Assembly: GCF_014898055.3 (NCBI RefSeq)
Contig: NW_026555331.1
Coordinates: 94,262,684 to 94,326,683, forward strand
DNA length: 64,000 nucleotides
Source of the DNA: Talpa occidentalis
Taxonomy: Eukaryota > Chordata > Mammalia > Eulipotyphla > Talpidae
Direction of reading: 5' to 3'
Shown: positions 12,531-25,364 of the stretch, piece by piece
Numbering within the stretch: the first letter of the stretch is position 1
How the letters are laid out: each line of letters begins with the position of its first letter
The notes under the pieces: generated by a model
What the model saw: only the letters and a program-made list of their open reading frames with translations
Databases searched by the model: none
What the model was told of the DNA's origin: nothing
Program-made: the position numbers and the translations under genes

Positions 12531-13167
12531 GATTTACCAACTAATGTTCATGGTAAAGGAACAAAAATCTTGTTTATGATTTGGAAGGCTATTAAATAAT
12601 ATTTTGTATTTAACCACATATTTTCTTTAATTATGTGCTTCCAGACTCTTCTTCCACCACTTTATCCTTAAATTTCCCTTTATCAAAAATCACTCGTTTA
12701 TAATACCTAGGCCCAGAGTTATATCATGGGAATCTTGGCTCCATTTGCTTTTCCTTGGGTGATCTTACTCATCTGTGGAATCCACTGCTACCCATATGAA
12801 AAAGTCTCTTAACCTTATCTCAGCCAGTAACCGCTCCTCACATCCAATCAAACCGAGGCATATATTAACATATTAATGAGGCAACTTCATCTAGGTATCT
12901 TACAGATACCTTAAATGAGTGCTCTCTCCACTTTCCTATTTACTCTACCTTGTAGCTTTCCATAACCTGCAATGTAGGTACACGAGCGACATTTTTTTTT
13001 ACATTGAACAAATGAGTGAAAAGAAATGAATTAACACATAAATCAATGAGTTATTTTTTAAGAAAATATCTTGAACTTCTGCCCAGAATATTTTCCTGCC
13101 ATTTTTGAAACAGTATTTTCCCATTTCTCTAATTATGAAAATACTGACAATAGCTATTTTTTACATT
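12531..13167. other. Unique sequence without a gene
   Basis: AT-rich with no recognised feature. It starts the SINE-free stretch that runs to 18.3 kb. Confidence 0.5.
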
Positions 13168-13390
13168 TTAATTTTACCTTTTTTATTTAATGGAGCACCA
13201 CTGTTTTATATCCTTGTTCATATTTTGACAGTATAGGATTTCTCCCCTCAGGTGTAATCCCCTTAGCTCTTCTACCACCAAAGCACCCATACTCCTTCAC
13301 CATAGTCCCTTGCACTCTTCCTGCCCACCCTTCTCATTCTTTCTGTCTTGCCCCTCTCCGTGCTTCAGATCTAAGGTCAATTTTCAAGGG
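13168..13390 (-). mobile_element. L1 3' end fragment, minus strand, 5'-truncated
   Basis: The sequence with TTTTGACAGTATAGG followed by CCCCTCAGGTGTAATCC is matched by a second diverged copy at 42838-42930. Both fit the reverse complement of the L1 3' UTR at 58560-58790 (GAGGCAACATTGGTTTAAAA... on its minus strand). It is therefore an inserted, strongly truncated L1 3' UTR and carries no ORF2. Confidence 0.55.
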
Positions 13391-15400
13391 TTGGTTTTAA
13401 TGCTACTAGGCAAAGACTAATTTAAGTCTGACCTTAAGAAAATTTATTTCTAACTAATGTAAGTCACCCTGATCTTATTTACTATCCTTAAAATCATCCC
13501 CATACAGCTTCTTAATCATCTATAAAGTATTTGTTGTTCTCTGCTAGGGATGATACCAATATGCCTAAATGTTTGGTATGTTAATACCTAGAATTTGGAC
13601 CAGCTTAAAAGGACTGAGCCTCTTATAAAACATGCACAGTACTATGCTGAGAAAAAAGTCCTCGGAACACATATCGCTTTGTCAAACCATTAACAAACAT
13701 TCAGTCAACCTTTACTAAGTGCCCAGCACAGATTAAATTTTGTTAAAAAAAAATTCATTATATTAATTGCTATATATGGAGAGATATAATGATGGATGGC
13801 ATGGCACAGGCATTAGATGATCATTATCAAAACAAATTTTAAGTTTTACTCATTTAATTTTCATCCTTTATCGTCAATGACCTTTAGAAGTTTGAAATGT
13901 AAGCATTCTCAAATGCTTTTTGCTAAAACTTCTATCATCCATGTGGCGCTTTGCCCAAAATAAAGCTATCACTGAGACAGGGCTGGAATTCTTAAAAAAT
14001 TAACCTCTCTAAGTTCTTTGTGAAGCAAAGGGCAAAACTGGTGATTCATTAGATCTAAAAATAAATATGAGTTTGTAAAAGATGAAGAATGGAGCATCAT
14101 AAATCTTTTCTACAGTTCAATGTAAGAACCCATTATATATTAATTTGCTCATATTGTTCATTATATAAATATGCTACCTACAAAGTATACCTAGATTTTC
14201 ATTTGAATGCTATTATAAGTAAAAAAATGATAGAATAAGAATAAAAACTAAATGGTATACTGGCTACCACTACACACCCACTCCTCAATACACAAATAGC
14301 CACAGTCTTTTTTTTTAAATTTTATATATTTTTTACATCATTTTTCATTTGTGTACAATGTATGCATTTTCATCTTGGTTATAGTCCCCATAATAAATGA
14401 TTAAAATGCTTTACTATTGAGTCCAGAGGCAGGATCAGAATCCTGTGGTAAACAGCACTAAGGCAAATACTACTAATTGATTATTATTGGACCTACAATG
14501 ATATTTATTTACACATGCTACAGAATCATAGAATTTACAGACAGTAGCTCAACCAAGTGTCTGTCTAATATCATATTACATTCTACATGCCTAGTGCAAT
14601 TCTAATTGAGGATAAAAGCTACATAAATATTGGTCAAATAAATAATATAATAATTTGATGAATGTTTCTATAGCAGTGACATCATCATCACTGCTCAAAG
14701 GACCCAAATGACTGAAAAAATTCTAGAAAGGAACTTTGCTCTCATTTTGCTGATCAAAGAGTAGCATCATTTATAATAATAATGGGAAAATCAAATCATC
14801 CTAAAAGAGTAAGAAAATTATCCTGTCTGAGAAATATTAGGACTTTGCAAAATCTGTTTAACTTAGGAATAATTTATTATCTTCAAGAAGTTCTTGTTTA
14901 GTAATAACTTTCTGGCACCTAAGGTCAATGTGACCAGCACCTCTTTTTATGTCTTCTCTGAAATCAGTCTTCCACTCAAGTACTTACTCACTTTAACCCA
15001 TCTTTACCTGTTCTGCTCTAAAGGACAAATTGTCATTTTCACATTTTTTTAATCATGATGATAGCCATCTTAACTGCATCAACTAAAAATACTTAAAATA
15101 TTCAATATATTAATTTCTCTATGTTCTGATCACACAAAGTAAAACAACAGGAAAATTAGACTATAGATTTAGTAACTGAAGTAGAGCAAATGATATAAGG
15201 TCAAACTCGTTTTTAATTTTTAATTTTGAACAATATACCCATGATTTTGGTGAGAAAATTTTCAAATATAAAGAATATATAAAATATAAAAATCACCAAC
15301 CAGATTCCAATGGTTTCAATCAATATCCCATAAATATTCTTTATTTTTACATACATGTGTATTCACCTACTTTCAATGTATATGCACGACAACTTAATTT
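13391..15400. other. AT-rich unique sequence without a gene
   Basis: No transposon younger than MIR/L2 age is recognised. A short L2/MIR-like phrase (CAACCTTTACTAAGTGCCCA) lies near 13706. There are no coding frames above about 60 codons. Confidence 0.5.
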
Positions 15401-15412
15401 TAAGTTGGACTA

Positions 15413-15443
15413 TTTCTAAATCTAGAATATCTAGATTTAGAAA
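15413..15443. repeat. Perfect 14-bp inverted repeat with a 3-nt loop
   Basis: The left arm TTTCTAAATCTAGA (15413-15426) and its exact reverse complement (15430-15443) are separated by ATA. Further CTAGAT repeats follow to about 15460. It could extrude as a cruciform in DNA or form a stable hairpin in RNA. No transposon termini are recognised. Confidence 0.9.
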
Positions 15444-15460
15444 TCTAGATATCTCTAGAT

Positions 15461-18090
15461 TGAATATCTCTGACTTGAGTGAAATTATTTAAGTCATTTA
15501 GTTTCTTTAAACAAATATAAATCAGTAGATTTAATAATGGCATTATTTATGTACTCTGTTAGTAACTTATTTGAAATATTGGCACACTGGTACCAATTGG
15601 TACATAAATTGGTACAATTTTCACACAAAAATGGAACAAAAATTCTGTTAGCTAATCAATATATGGAAAAATAGAATGCTGAATTAAGAAAATAAAAAAT
15701 ACATTAGTGATATAAAAACATTTTTAGTAACAGCATTTTTTGACATCTTTGTTTGAATTAAATTCTACTAGTACAGATAGCTTATAAAAGAGGTTTCTGA
15801 ATTTCTTTAGATGAAGATGAAGAGGTATACCCAGCTATCCTGCAGCATGACAAATATACACACATACACACACACACACTTACACTTGAGAAACCTGCTT
15901 AGAAAATGAGGAGAAACCTGAGTTTCTCTGCTCTGTCTCACACTTTTCAGTTGCCTTATCCACTTCTCTTTAATCAGGAGTTATTAAAATTGAACTCATG
16001 GATTATATCTGTACATATGCATTTGCTCTAGTGCTTTTTGTGGAGATGTTAGTTAATATAACATAGCACTAGAAACAGCATAAATATGTATATATATATA
16101 TGTACTTCACATCCAATTAAATCTATTAAGTAAATAATATAAGTATATTATTTTCTTTCACCCATATTAATGTATAAGAAATATTTAATGTATAAGAATC
16201 CCAGTTTGCTTATCTAGAAATCTGATTACAATGAGGAAAGGCATTATATATTCTAGAGTAAAGTAATATAATGCTATTAGTATATAATACTAAATATTAA
16301 TATATAGCATATAATAAGACACATGATAAAAATATGGGGAGATTGTTATGAAAGACTGAAATCATCTGAAAGACTACTCTTTTTAGTAACAACTGAAAAA
16401 GGTAACAAATGCAACAAAATTCATTGTACCCTGAGCTTTGCAGAGTTATTCAAAATAATTCCCCCCACATAGATTTATTATTAGACACAATATAAAGTCT
16501 TAGATCACAGAGTCCCTGCATGTAAATTTTTGAGGTTTTTTTTTTCTCCAAAATAAGTAGAAGGAAAAAATAGCTTTGCAATATTTTCCCTTCCCAAACT
16601 CTTTATTCATCTGCTAGCTTACCGAAAAAGAAAAAAAAAATGAACATGAGATATGCTGTATAATTCCATAAGGATGTAAGCACGTGAAAGGATTTTTCTT
16701 CTGTGTATAGAAAATGATACTCACTTCCTAGAGAGGAGTTTAATGTAAAATTAAGAAGTAGATGGAATTGTGTTAAAATGAATTTCCCTGAAAGCCATGG
16801 ACAGCATACAAAAAATCATATATTGTTACAATAGTTTGATAAACACATAAGAGAAGTGATGAAGAAATGAAAAAGTTTCTTCCTCTGAAGCTAACTTGCC
16901 CTCTAGAACCATCTAATTCTTTTCAAACAACTTCATTGAATGCTAAATGCTATTTCTTCTTTTTCAGAAAGACTACTTATATCTACACAAAACGTAGCTT
17001 CAAACCTAGATATACTTAACCATTCACTTTTTAAAAGACATCATGCTTTCTCTTATGTAACCACATGTATAACTAAATACTACATATCTAAAATGCATTA
17101 ATATTCCCTTCTTTGTATAATACAAATGTAAGTTGTATAATACAGATGTCAACTGCAAGTTGACATGTCTTGTGTTTTCACAGTAAATAGTGTAAAACTC
17201 TTAAGATCATTGTCAACCTTGTTAAAAATTGTCAATAAAGGTCACTGTGAAATTTATGTGAATAAATATGTGCAACATGCTGAATATGGTAGCTTTGTGT
17301 GTGTGTGTCTGCACAGACACACTATTCTTATCTCAGAATGACCAGTATTAAGGTAAAAAGAAATCTTTCCTAACATGCTATTAAGCATCCTCTGTAATAA
17401 GACCTTTATAGCTATTATGCCAATATCTTTGCCTACACTACTTAGAAGAATCCATCTTGAATTCACCCAACTTATCTAATGTTGTTTTTTTTTAATTTCT
17501 TAGGTTTTTCATGTTTATTAAGTATCAGTGCTGTTATATCACTTTTGTGTTGTTTTTATTAAAAGTTGTAATAAATCAACTCAATACAACGTGACTACCT
17601 CTCTGGACATTTGGTACAACTGCTACTTGAACTGTATCTAATGCTCAGTTCAGTGACATATAGACCTGTCTCCTCAACTAGCTAGCTAGGCTACGTATCT
17701 TGCCAAAGAATTTCTTTTAACTATACTGTGTCTAGCACTACCATAATAGAAACCAACTTGTGATCAGTTGAAGCAAAACTTAGCCTATATTTCAACTTTT
17801 CTTATACACTGTATGTCATTTAACTAAGATCTATAAAATCTATCTAATTCTGTTTTCAGAAAAGAAAATTCAGTCCATGTCTGCAATTTCATTACCTCCA
17901 TGCTTTTTATCTGCTAAGAACTGTGCTTTGTGTTGGGAAGGTGATTACAAAGACATGGATACTTTTAGACTGGCATGTGGAAAAAAATAAAATCTTATAT
18001 GACTATCACAAATCAGGATGTTTTTCTCATGTAACAATGTCGGGATGCTGGTAGAAGTTCCCTAGCTACGTATCACATATTGTCACTGCA
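15461..18090. other. AT-rich sequence without a gene
   Basis: It contains the 14-bp palindrome GTACCAATTGGTAC near 15590-15604, a short CA run near 15866-15880, a TA run near 16088-16101 and a GT run near 17297-17308. No exon or young repeat is recognised. Confidence 0.5.
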
Positions 18091-18096
18091 GTGTTT

Positions 18097-18120
18097 GATA
18101 ATTCACATATGTGAATTATC
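18097..18120. repeat. Perfect 24-bp palindrome
   Basis: The half-site GATAATTCACAT is followed immediately by its exact reverse complement ATGTGAATTATC, with no spacer. The flanks (GTGTTT / ACTACA) are not paired, so the symmetry is sharply bounded. It could be a dimeric protein-binding site or a hairpin relic; nothing here decides. Confidence 0.9.
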
Positions 18121-18308
18121 ACTACAATGTTATTGCTGAAATTCAGCCAATTTTCATCTCATTCTTATTCACATAATGTTTTGCAAATTCCATTTTGAGA
18201 AATCACTCTGCTGTTGCACTTCTACCACCCTCGTGTACAGTTTTTACTGGTTTGTGTGTGTCACTGGTTTATAACTTACATATAGCTCCATTTTAAAACA
18301 TTCTCCAG

Positions 18309-18560
18309 GGGCCTCCCTGATAGCACAACAGGTTAGGACACAACCTATGAAGCACCAGTTCAAACCCTGGCCAGAGACCTACCCACATGGCACAGCAGAC
18401 CTCTCCTGGCTTGCCCGCTGCTCCCCTCAGCAGTGTATTTCTTTCAGTCTCCCTGTTCTGTTCCCCATTCTGTCTCTGGTGAATCCTCTCACCCCTCACA
18501 CCTCTGGCATGTACTCCAGTTCTTGTATGCATAAATAAATATATCTTTTTAAAAAAAAAG
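18309..18560 (+). mobile_element. tRNA-derived SINE, A-type, plus strand
   Basis: The TSD TTCTCCAG lies at 18301-18308 and 18561-18568. The head is GGCCTCCCTGATAGCACA and the tail TATGCATAAATAAATATATC. Box B is weakened (AGTTCAAACCC). Confidence 0.92.
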
Positions 18561-18568
18561 TTCTCCAG

Positions 18569-19278
18569 AAAATGAAGCTTGTGATAGATACCTAATGTTA
18601 ATTTACTACAATAACTTCCAAATTAAACTTTTGCCAAGAAATTATTAAATAGTGCAGAGTTCTAAAAACAAAAGTCCCTGAAACTTTGGCAATATGTTGA
18701 TCTGTTATGGCAGAAAATCATATAAGGGCAATTAAATTAGTCCCTTACATTTGAAGGACTGATTATTGAATTACATTTGTACATTTAATGTCAAATGTAT
18801 ATGAATATGTGTTCAAAAAAGAATTGATATTTGTGACAATGCTTACATACAGGGGAACACAGATTTTCATTACATCTAATTTTTGGTGATTTAGGGATTG
18901 TCCCAACAGAAGAGGAAAAAAAGTCAATAATATTTTATCAATAAAACATGCAAATATACAAATACAGTCTGGTAACAAAATACTTTGTCTAACCTTTATC
19001 CACTGAATCTGTAAACCATGCTAATCAAGAAAAACATCATGCCAAAAACAATTCAGAAGTGAACACTTCCACACTTCTTTAAAATTTTATCTGCATTCAT
19101 AAATCACCATTAAAATTTACCAATAGCTTTATCTTTTCCTTTTACAATTATTCTAATGGTCCTGCATTGAAGTTTTGAGAGATTGCAAATAACATATTTA
19201 TAAGATTATACATTTTATTACATAATGTATAAGTTGGTGAAAACACCTTATAAACTACTTTTTTGTTGAGTATAAAAA
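18569..19278. other. AT-rich sequence without a gene
   Basis: Nothing recognised between two plus-strand SINEs. The longest frame is about 70 codons, minus strand, and hydrophobic. Confidence 0.5.
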
Positions 19279-19290
19279 ATTTTAAAAAGA

Positions 19291-19569
19291 GGGCCTCCCT
19301 GGTGGCACAAGGGGTTAAGCACCACACTATGAAGCAATTCACAGCCACTGCAGCATGAGTTCCATCTCTGGCCGGCCAGGGAGAAACCCATATGGCGAGG
19401 CAGACCTCTCCTGGCTCGCCCGCTGCTCCCCTCAGCAGTGTATTTTGTCAGTCTGCCTGTTCTGTTCCAGGCTCTGTCTCTGGTGAATCCTCTCACCCCC
19501 CACATCTCTGGCCTGTGCCCCAGCTCTTGTATGCATAAATAAATAAATCTTTAAATAAAAAATAAAAAA
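19291..19569 (+). mobile_element. tRNA-derived SINE, A-type, plus strand
   Basis: The head GGGCCTCCCTGGTGGCACAA and the tail TATGCATAAATAAATAAATC are typical of the A-type. The approximate TSD is ATTTTAAAAAGAG / ATTCAAAAAGAG. It forms an inverted pair with the B-type SINE at 19747-20010. Confidence 0.93.
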
Positions 19570-19746
19570 ATTCAAAAAGAGAGTTATTTATTATATCATG
19601 TGACCTATTAACATATTTCACAAAATAATTTTGTTTTCCTCCTATTGCATTCATTAATATTCATGCATATATTTTTAGATTATGGGCTATAGGTTAAAAT
19701 AACCCCCAGGTCATTTGATTTTTTATCAAAAGCCAACAACACTTTT

Positions 19747-20010
19747 TTTTTAAAGATTTATTTATTTATTTACACAAGCACTGGGTATAGTCAGAAGCGC
19801 CGGAGGGTGAGAGAATTCACCAGAGCCAGAGTGGGGAACAGAACAGGCAGACTGACAAAACACACTGCTGTGGGTATCAGCGGGCGTGGCAGGAGAGGTC
19901 TGTCCTGTCATGTGGGACCCTCGCAGGTGGCCGGGGATTGAACCGGCAATGCAGAGGCTGCGGGCAACTTTGCAGCCCATCGTTCAACTGCTGCGCCACC
20001 AGGGGAGGCC
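19747..20010 (-). mobile_element. tRNA-derived SINE, B-type, minus strand
   Basis: An exact TSD of about 20 bp, CAAAAGCCAACAACACTTTT, lies at about 19727-19746 and 20011-20030. The left end is T-rich then AAAGATTTATTTATTTATTT; the right end is GCGCCACCAGGGGAGGCC. The long exact TSD indicates a young insertion. Confidence 0.96.
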
Positions 20011-20031
20011 CAAAAGCCAACAACACTTTTT

Positions 20032-22298
20032 ATTTAAATGCTACCATCTCTATGAATCATAACATTTTAGCTCAAAAGACCCTGCTTTTATTTGGAATAA
20101 TAAATGACATACGCATGATCTCTTGTTACTAGTCTTAACAGAGTGCTATACAGATCATTGATATTTGTTTTTTTTGAAAGAAGTGATGTTTATTAAGGGC
20201 TCCCAGTTCATAGTAATTAGCTCTTCCCTAATAGTGACAAACAAAAGTGACATATATAAAAAAAAATTTCAAAATATTCATGACCTGACTGAAAAATATC
20301 CTGTTCCAAAAGCCTGATTTGCCTCTGTTAGCTAGCCAAATCTGTCTAATGAAACAATTTAATATGATAATATATTCAGTAAAATGAATGCGGTCAGATA
20401 AATCACTTGAAAGAGATAAACTGTTTTCATCATTTCAGATGGCAGTTTGCTTCCTTAACATTAAACACTTAAGTCTTCTTTAAACTATTTGGGAATTTCA
20501 TAACTTCATATTGTCAGAAACTTTTAAATGAATTCATGTATTCCTTCTAAATATTTATATCCTCAGAAGATTCTAATCCAAGTCATAAAACTAACCTAGG
20601 CTATAAAATCCAAAGAATATGCCTATGAAACTAAATATTTATATTGGTAAACAAATTTTTAAAATAAAAGAGTTTCTTTTATCCAAAAAAAAAAAAAATC
20701 CATGCTTAAAAATCCCTACAGCTGGGAAGAAAAATCAAGCAATGGTAAATTAACCCTGTGCTGAAATAATTTTGCCACATAAGTCTGGTATGACAAGTTG
20801 AAATTCTTTTTAAGTGAAATAATCCAGAAGCTGTCAATGTAAGTAACAAATGACAATTCTATTTGATCCTTGTTTTCTCACATAATAGGATTCTAGTTTT
20901 TAAAAATTACATTTAATGAATATTTATCTAGTTCATCTTGCACAGCATACTCAAAAGCTTCATATTAGCAATTCTGATCTTCGTAAGATGTCAATTTGGT
21001 TTCTATTAAAAAACTACATTCCTCAGAATCTTTATGAGAGTTCATAACTGGGGAACATAATTTGTATTGAATGATTAAAGTGGCAATTTTAAGGAAATGA
21101 CATTTAAACTGAATCAGCCAGAGTATGGAAAAGGTGGTTTCAGTTAGAGAGGATAGTAGTGGGTGGGAAGAATTGTACTTTTTAATAATAAATTAAAAGT
21201 TGGATATTTTTTTCTAGGGAGTGCTAGAGTTCTTCAAGGTCAAGTTGGAGCAGTAAGCAGAACTGAAATCACAAGAGACTTACAGATGGGAGTAAGAGAG
21301 GGGGGGATGTCATTCTAATACCATAAAAGCCTCTTGAAAGTATTTGCTCATGGAGGTAACTCTAATGTGGACTAACTTAAATTTATATGTTTAATTATAA
21401 AAGTAATATTGTCTAACAAAATACAATGGCATCAAAGTTAATGTCTTTTGAAGCTTCATATAAATTTTATAATCTTACCAGGCAGCTAAAACTTTGAGCT
21501 CTGTTTATAGCCTTTCTTTGCTTATACAACCTCAATATGTATAGAGGCTATGATTTACTAATTGTCTTTTCAAATAATATGATAACATGATACACATTCT
21601 ATAATTTATCCTTTTTACTTTAAATATAGACTGGACATAAAAGCAATTATAATTCATTCTTTATAATGCTCAAAGAGCATTACCAAGTATGAAGTACAAT
21701 TTACTCAACCACATACCTACTAATATTTACTTGTTCAAATTTCCCATTTTATACTACAATAAATAATGGTACAATAAACAACACTGTTTTATATCATTAT
21801 ATTCTAGTATTTTATTACTAAATATTGATATTATTTAAATAGGGGTTTTAATTTAAAAAGATGGGAAATTTGAATTTTAATGAGTTATGGCAAAATGTGT
21901 TCCAAATATTCCCATCATATATAGAATTCTAACAGTTTATAAGAAAGCAATTATCATGTACATTTGTAAATATTGGAAGCTATTACATGTTTTTAAAATT
22001 TTCAAGTCTGAGAGGTGAACTTTGGGTTACATTGCTGTTGGTGGGAGTGATTGTGGTTATCGTATCATTTCTATGACAGAATTTAAGATGGGCATCTTCT
22101 CACAGGCTCAGTCATTAGAATCATTTCTATAAATTGATCTTTTCCTGTTAAATTACTTCTATGGCTCTGTTATCTTTTTAACACTATTGTCTTCAGATCC
22201 TTAAAAATTAGAAAAATCAGCTCTTTGCCTATTTAATGAATGGAAGGTATTTTTTCCCAAAAAATCACTCACTTTTGAGTTTGATTAAGATATTTGTT
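20032..22298. other. AT-rich unique sequence without a gene
   Basis: No SINE, L1, LTR or coding exon is recognised. There is a 14-A run near 20685. Frames are short and lack motifs. Confidence 0.5.
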
Positions 22299-22543
22299 GG
22301 GCCTCCCCGGTGGCGCAGTGGTTGAGCGCAGCCTCTGCAACGTTGGTTCAATCCCCGGCCGCCAGGCGAGGGTCCCACATGGTGCGCAGACCTTTCCTGT
22401 CGCCCGCTGCTCCCCTCAGCAGTGTACTTTGTCAGTCTGCCTGCTCTGTTCCCCGCTCTGGATCTGGTGAATTCTCTCACCTTCCCAAGCTTCTGACTGT
22501 ACCCAGTGCTTGTATAAATAAATAAATAAATCTTTAAAAAATA
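22299..22543 (+). mobile_element. tRNA-derived SINE, B-type, plus strand
   Basis: Box A TGGCGCAGTGG (22311-22321) and box B GGTTCAATCCC (22345-22355) are near-canonical, but the segment between them lacks about 20 bp present in sister copies. The 3' part GACTGTACCCAGTGCTTG is B-type. The tail (AAAT)n runs directly into the flanking repeat of the opposed SINE at 22568. Confidence 0.93.
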
Positions 22544-22567
22544 TATTTATTCATAAAAATATTTTAT

Positions 22568-22853
22568 TTTTTTAAAGAAGGCAGCTTTTAAAAAAAAAGA
22601 TTTATCTATTTATGCATACACGAACTGGGGTGTAGACAAGAGGTGCAGGAGGTGAAAGGATTCACCAGAGATTGAGGAGAAGAACAGGCAGACCTACTGA
22701 AATACACTCCTGAGGGGAGCAGCAGGCAAGAAAGAAGAGGTTGCTGTGCCATGTGGGTTGCTCCCAGGATGGCTGGGGATCGAACTAGTGCTTCAGTGAC
22801 TATGGATAGCTTGACAGTGCTGTGTCTTTAACCCCTGAGCCACCAAGGAGTCC
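22568..22853 (-). mobile_element. tRNA-derived SINE, A-type, minus strand
   Basis: A diverged TSD, TCATAAAAAT(A/G)TTTTA-like, lies at about 22551-22567 and 22854-22870. The right end CCACCAAGGAGTCCT is a mutated head. It lies tail-to-tail with the SINE at 22299-22543; together they form an inverted repeat with a spacer of about 25 bp. Confidence 0.9.
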
Positions 22854-22870
22854 TCATAAAAATGTTTTAA

Positions 22871-24755
22871 ATTTCTATATAATAAAACTGTCAAAGAAAA
22901 TGTTTTGCAGTTTTCCTGCGAATATATTAGAAGCTAATAGTGTATGAAAGAAACAATTAAGTCATAAATATTTGGCAGCATTTGGGAACAGGCAAGAGGA
23001 TTACCAGATGTCATTTCAGTGTAGTGACTGTGCACTGAATACCAGCTACAACCTAACTGGTGATTTTCTGGTTTTCCAGAGTTCTGTGCCTTTGTTCACC
23101 CCCTATTTATTATTGACCTATTTATTATTGCTGTAACTACCTACGTATAAAAGTTAATTCACAAAACTCATTTAAAAATCAACCAATGATCCTTCTCTGA
23201 GAAAATTTTAAAAGATCTTTGCCCAAGAGAATTACAAATTACTTATATACCACAACCCAAACATTAGTATGTATAGCTCTGTGCAACTTTGGACAATTTT
23301 GCATTTTTTGGTATATTCGTTTCTTCATTACTTTAACTAATCAACTTTTTAAACCTCACTACTTTAATTCTCTTTCAAATATTCCAGACATTTCACTACT
23401 TTCTTCATTAATCAATGAGTGAAATGAAATCTTAGCTATGTGGTTATTTTTTATTTCCTGGAAGCCATGTGTTTAACTTTAGCAGCTGCTTCCTAGGCAA
23501 GCGATTCCGGTGCTCTCAAATATAATAATCAAATTGAAAAGAAACAAAAATAAAAAAGCAGTGTAAATATGAACTTCCTTGAGATTACAAAAACAAATCA
23601 AGGATGAGTGAGAATAAGAATGAATCACTAATGTGGGTAGACAGGGATATACACTGAAGACTCAGATTCTACATGAAGACTAAACCTTCCTTTCCTACAA
23701 TAGCAGAATGGAGGAGTGGGTGGGTTTGGATGGTCTCAAAGATTAATAGGTGATGCTGAATTTCCCATTTCAATGTCTGAATTCCTATTATATGTTTTTA
23801 TGTGAAATATGAATATGGTAGTTCTGAAGTTGGTTGAAAAGTAATGACTGAAGTTTTAAGAAGAATGAAAAATCTATGCCATTTTAAATCACATAGAAGC
23901 AAAACAAACTTTCCACTAAAATGTATTAAGATTGTTAAAGTGAATTTATTTAGTGTAAACATGAATACACCACATGGTAAATTTATAATTATATATGTTA
24001 TTTATAACTAAATATGCATTATATATAAAATAAACATGTATTATATTGATTATCTATGTTATAGAAAAGACTCAAGTGGCTGAAAGTATAAAAACATGCT
24101 GAATCAAGACGGGGAAAAAGTATTGCAAGCTCTTATACTAGGAAGCCAGGGAGGTGACACAGAAATATGGTGTGTGAGCTGAGCCTAGAGGGAACACAGT
24201 CCCCCAGAAGAACAGCCCCCACAAAGGACAGCTTCCCCTGCTCCAACAAGCCACTATCTAGAGGGCGCACACATGATCAGGGTTGCCAGATCTGATTCAT
24301 CAAAGAATGGCCAAAACACAGATATCCTGACTTAAAAATATCATAAATCCAATTTTTTTGAAATTTCAGGTTTGAATTTTTGAGATTAAAAGTCAGACAG
24401 TGGTTTTCCCTGGAGGGATGGGGACAACCAGGAGGGGACACTAACAGTATTGCACAGAACATTCTACGTTTTGGTCTGGACTGGTTACATGGGGGTGTGT
24501 AGTTGACAAGCACATCCTAGAATCATGCAAAGTCTTAAGTGCTTATGCTCCCCAATATGAACACTTGATAAAGTAATATAGTAATAGCAATCATTCACTT
24601 TCATTCCCCTGTAACACCTAACACAGTGCTAATAATTATACTAATATTAGTGAGTAGCAAATGCTAGTGCTAGTGAACCACAAATGCATAGTAATGAAGA
24701 AAAATAGAGATGCATAGAACTCAAATTTTCTAGTTTCTTTAAATATTTAAGATGG
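22871..24755. other. Unique sequence without a gene
   Basis: AT-rich. The slightly GC-richer stretch 24140-24530 has no clear exon or LTR ends. No transposon is recognised with confidence. Confidence 0.45.
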
Positions 24756-24761
24756 AAGAAT

Positions 24762-24830
24762 TTTATATATATATATACACACACATATATATATGTGTGT
24801 GTGTATATATACATATATGCACATATATAT

Positions 24831-24911
<81 letters not shown>
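24762..24911. repeat. Compound microsatellite
   Basis: Successive (TA)n, (CA)n, (TA)n, (GT)n, (TA)n, a long (CA)n near 24834-24862, (TA)n, (GATA)n and (GA)n tracts fill about 150 bp. It is alternating purine-pyrimidine for most of its length and therefore Z-DNA- and cruciform-prone. It should be highly polymorphic. The frames it opens are low-complexity artefacts. Confidence 0.95.
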
Positions 24912-25360
24912 ACCTGAATGGGTTTTACTAAGAGTGTACACTTGAAACAATGTGGTTTTTTTCTTAACCCCTGTGACCATTTGTACTTTTGAACAAATTA
25001 AAGTGTCAGAGTCCCTTTTTGGAAACCTTTTACAAAAGGAGGGAGGGAATCCCAACAGAGGTTAAATTGACATTTGTGTAAGTAGATTCAGTAGCTCCAT
25101 AAACAATATCTAACTCTTTGTGTTATCTAATTAAGCTGCTAATAAATGTTTTCATTGAATGAGGCAGTTATAAATGTATTGTCTTTTCACTGTTCTGTTC
25201 TAAACTCAACTACCCAAAAAAAACACATAAATCAGTAAAATATGATTAACGATTAATAAAATGTCCCCATCCAATTTCTGGTATCTATCACAAAACAAAC
25301 TTCTTATTAATGAATGTCATTATAAAAAAGAGTAGAAACTTAATTTTATGGCAAAGTTTC
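24912..25360. other. Unique sequence without a gene
   Basis: AT-rich sequence between the microsatellite and a DNA-transposon fragment. Nothing recognised. Confidence 0.45.
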
Positions 25361-25364
25361 CTTC

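Noticed and set aside
22299..22360. tRNA gene signal (boxes A and B)
   Set aside because: The tRNA-like head belongs to the SINE. There is no complete cloverleaf or acceptor stem, and the same head recurs in all copies.
24762..24911. Minus-strand frames encoding YIYI/CVCV runs
   Set aside because: Produced entirely by the compound microsatellite.
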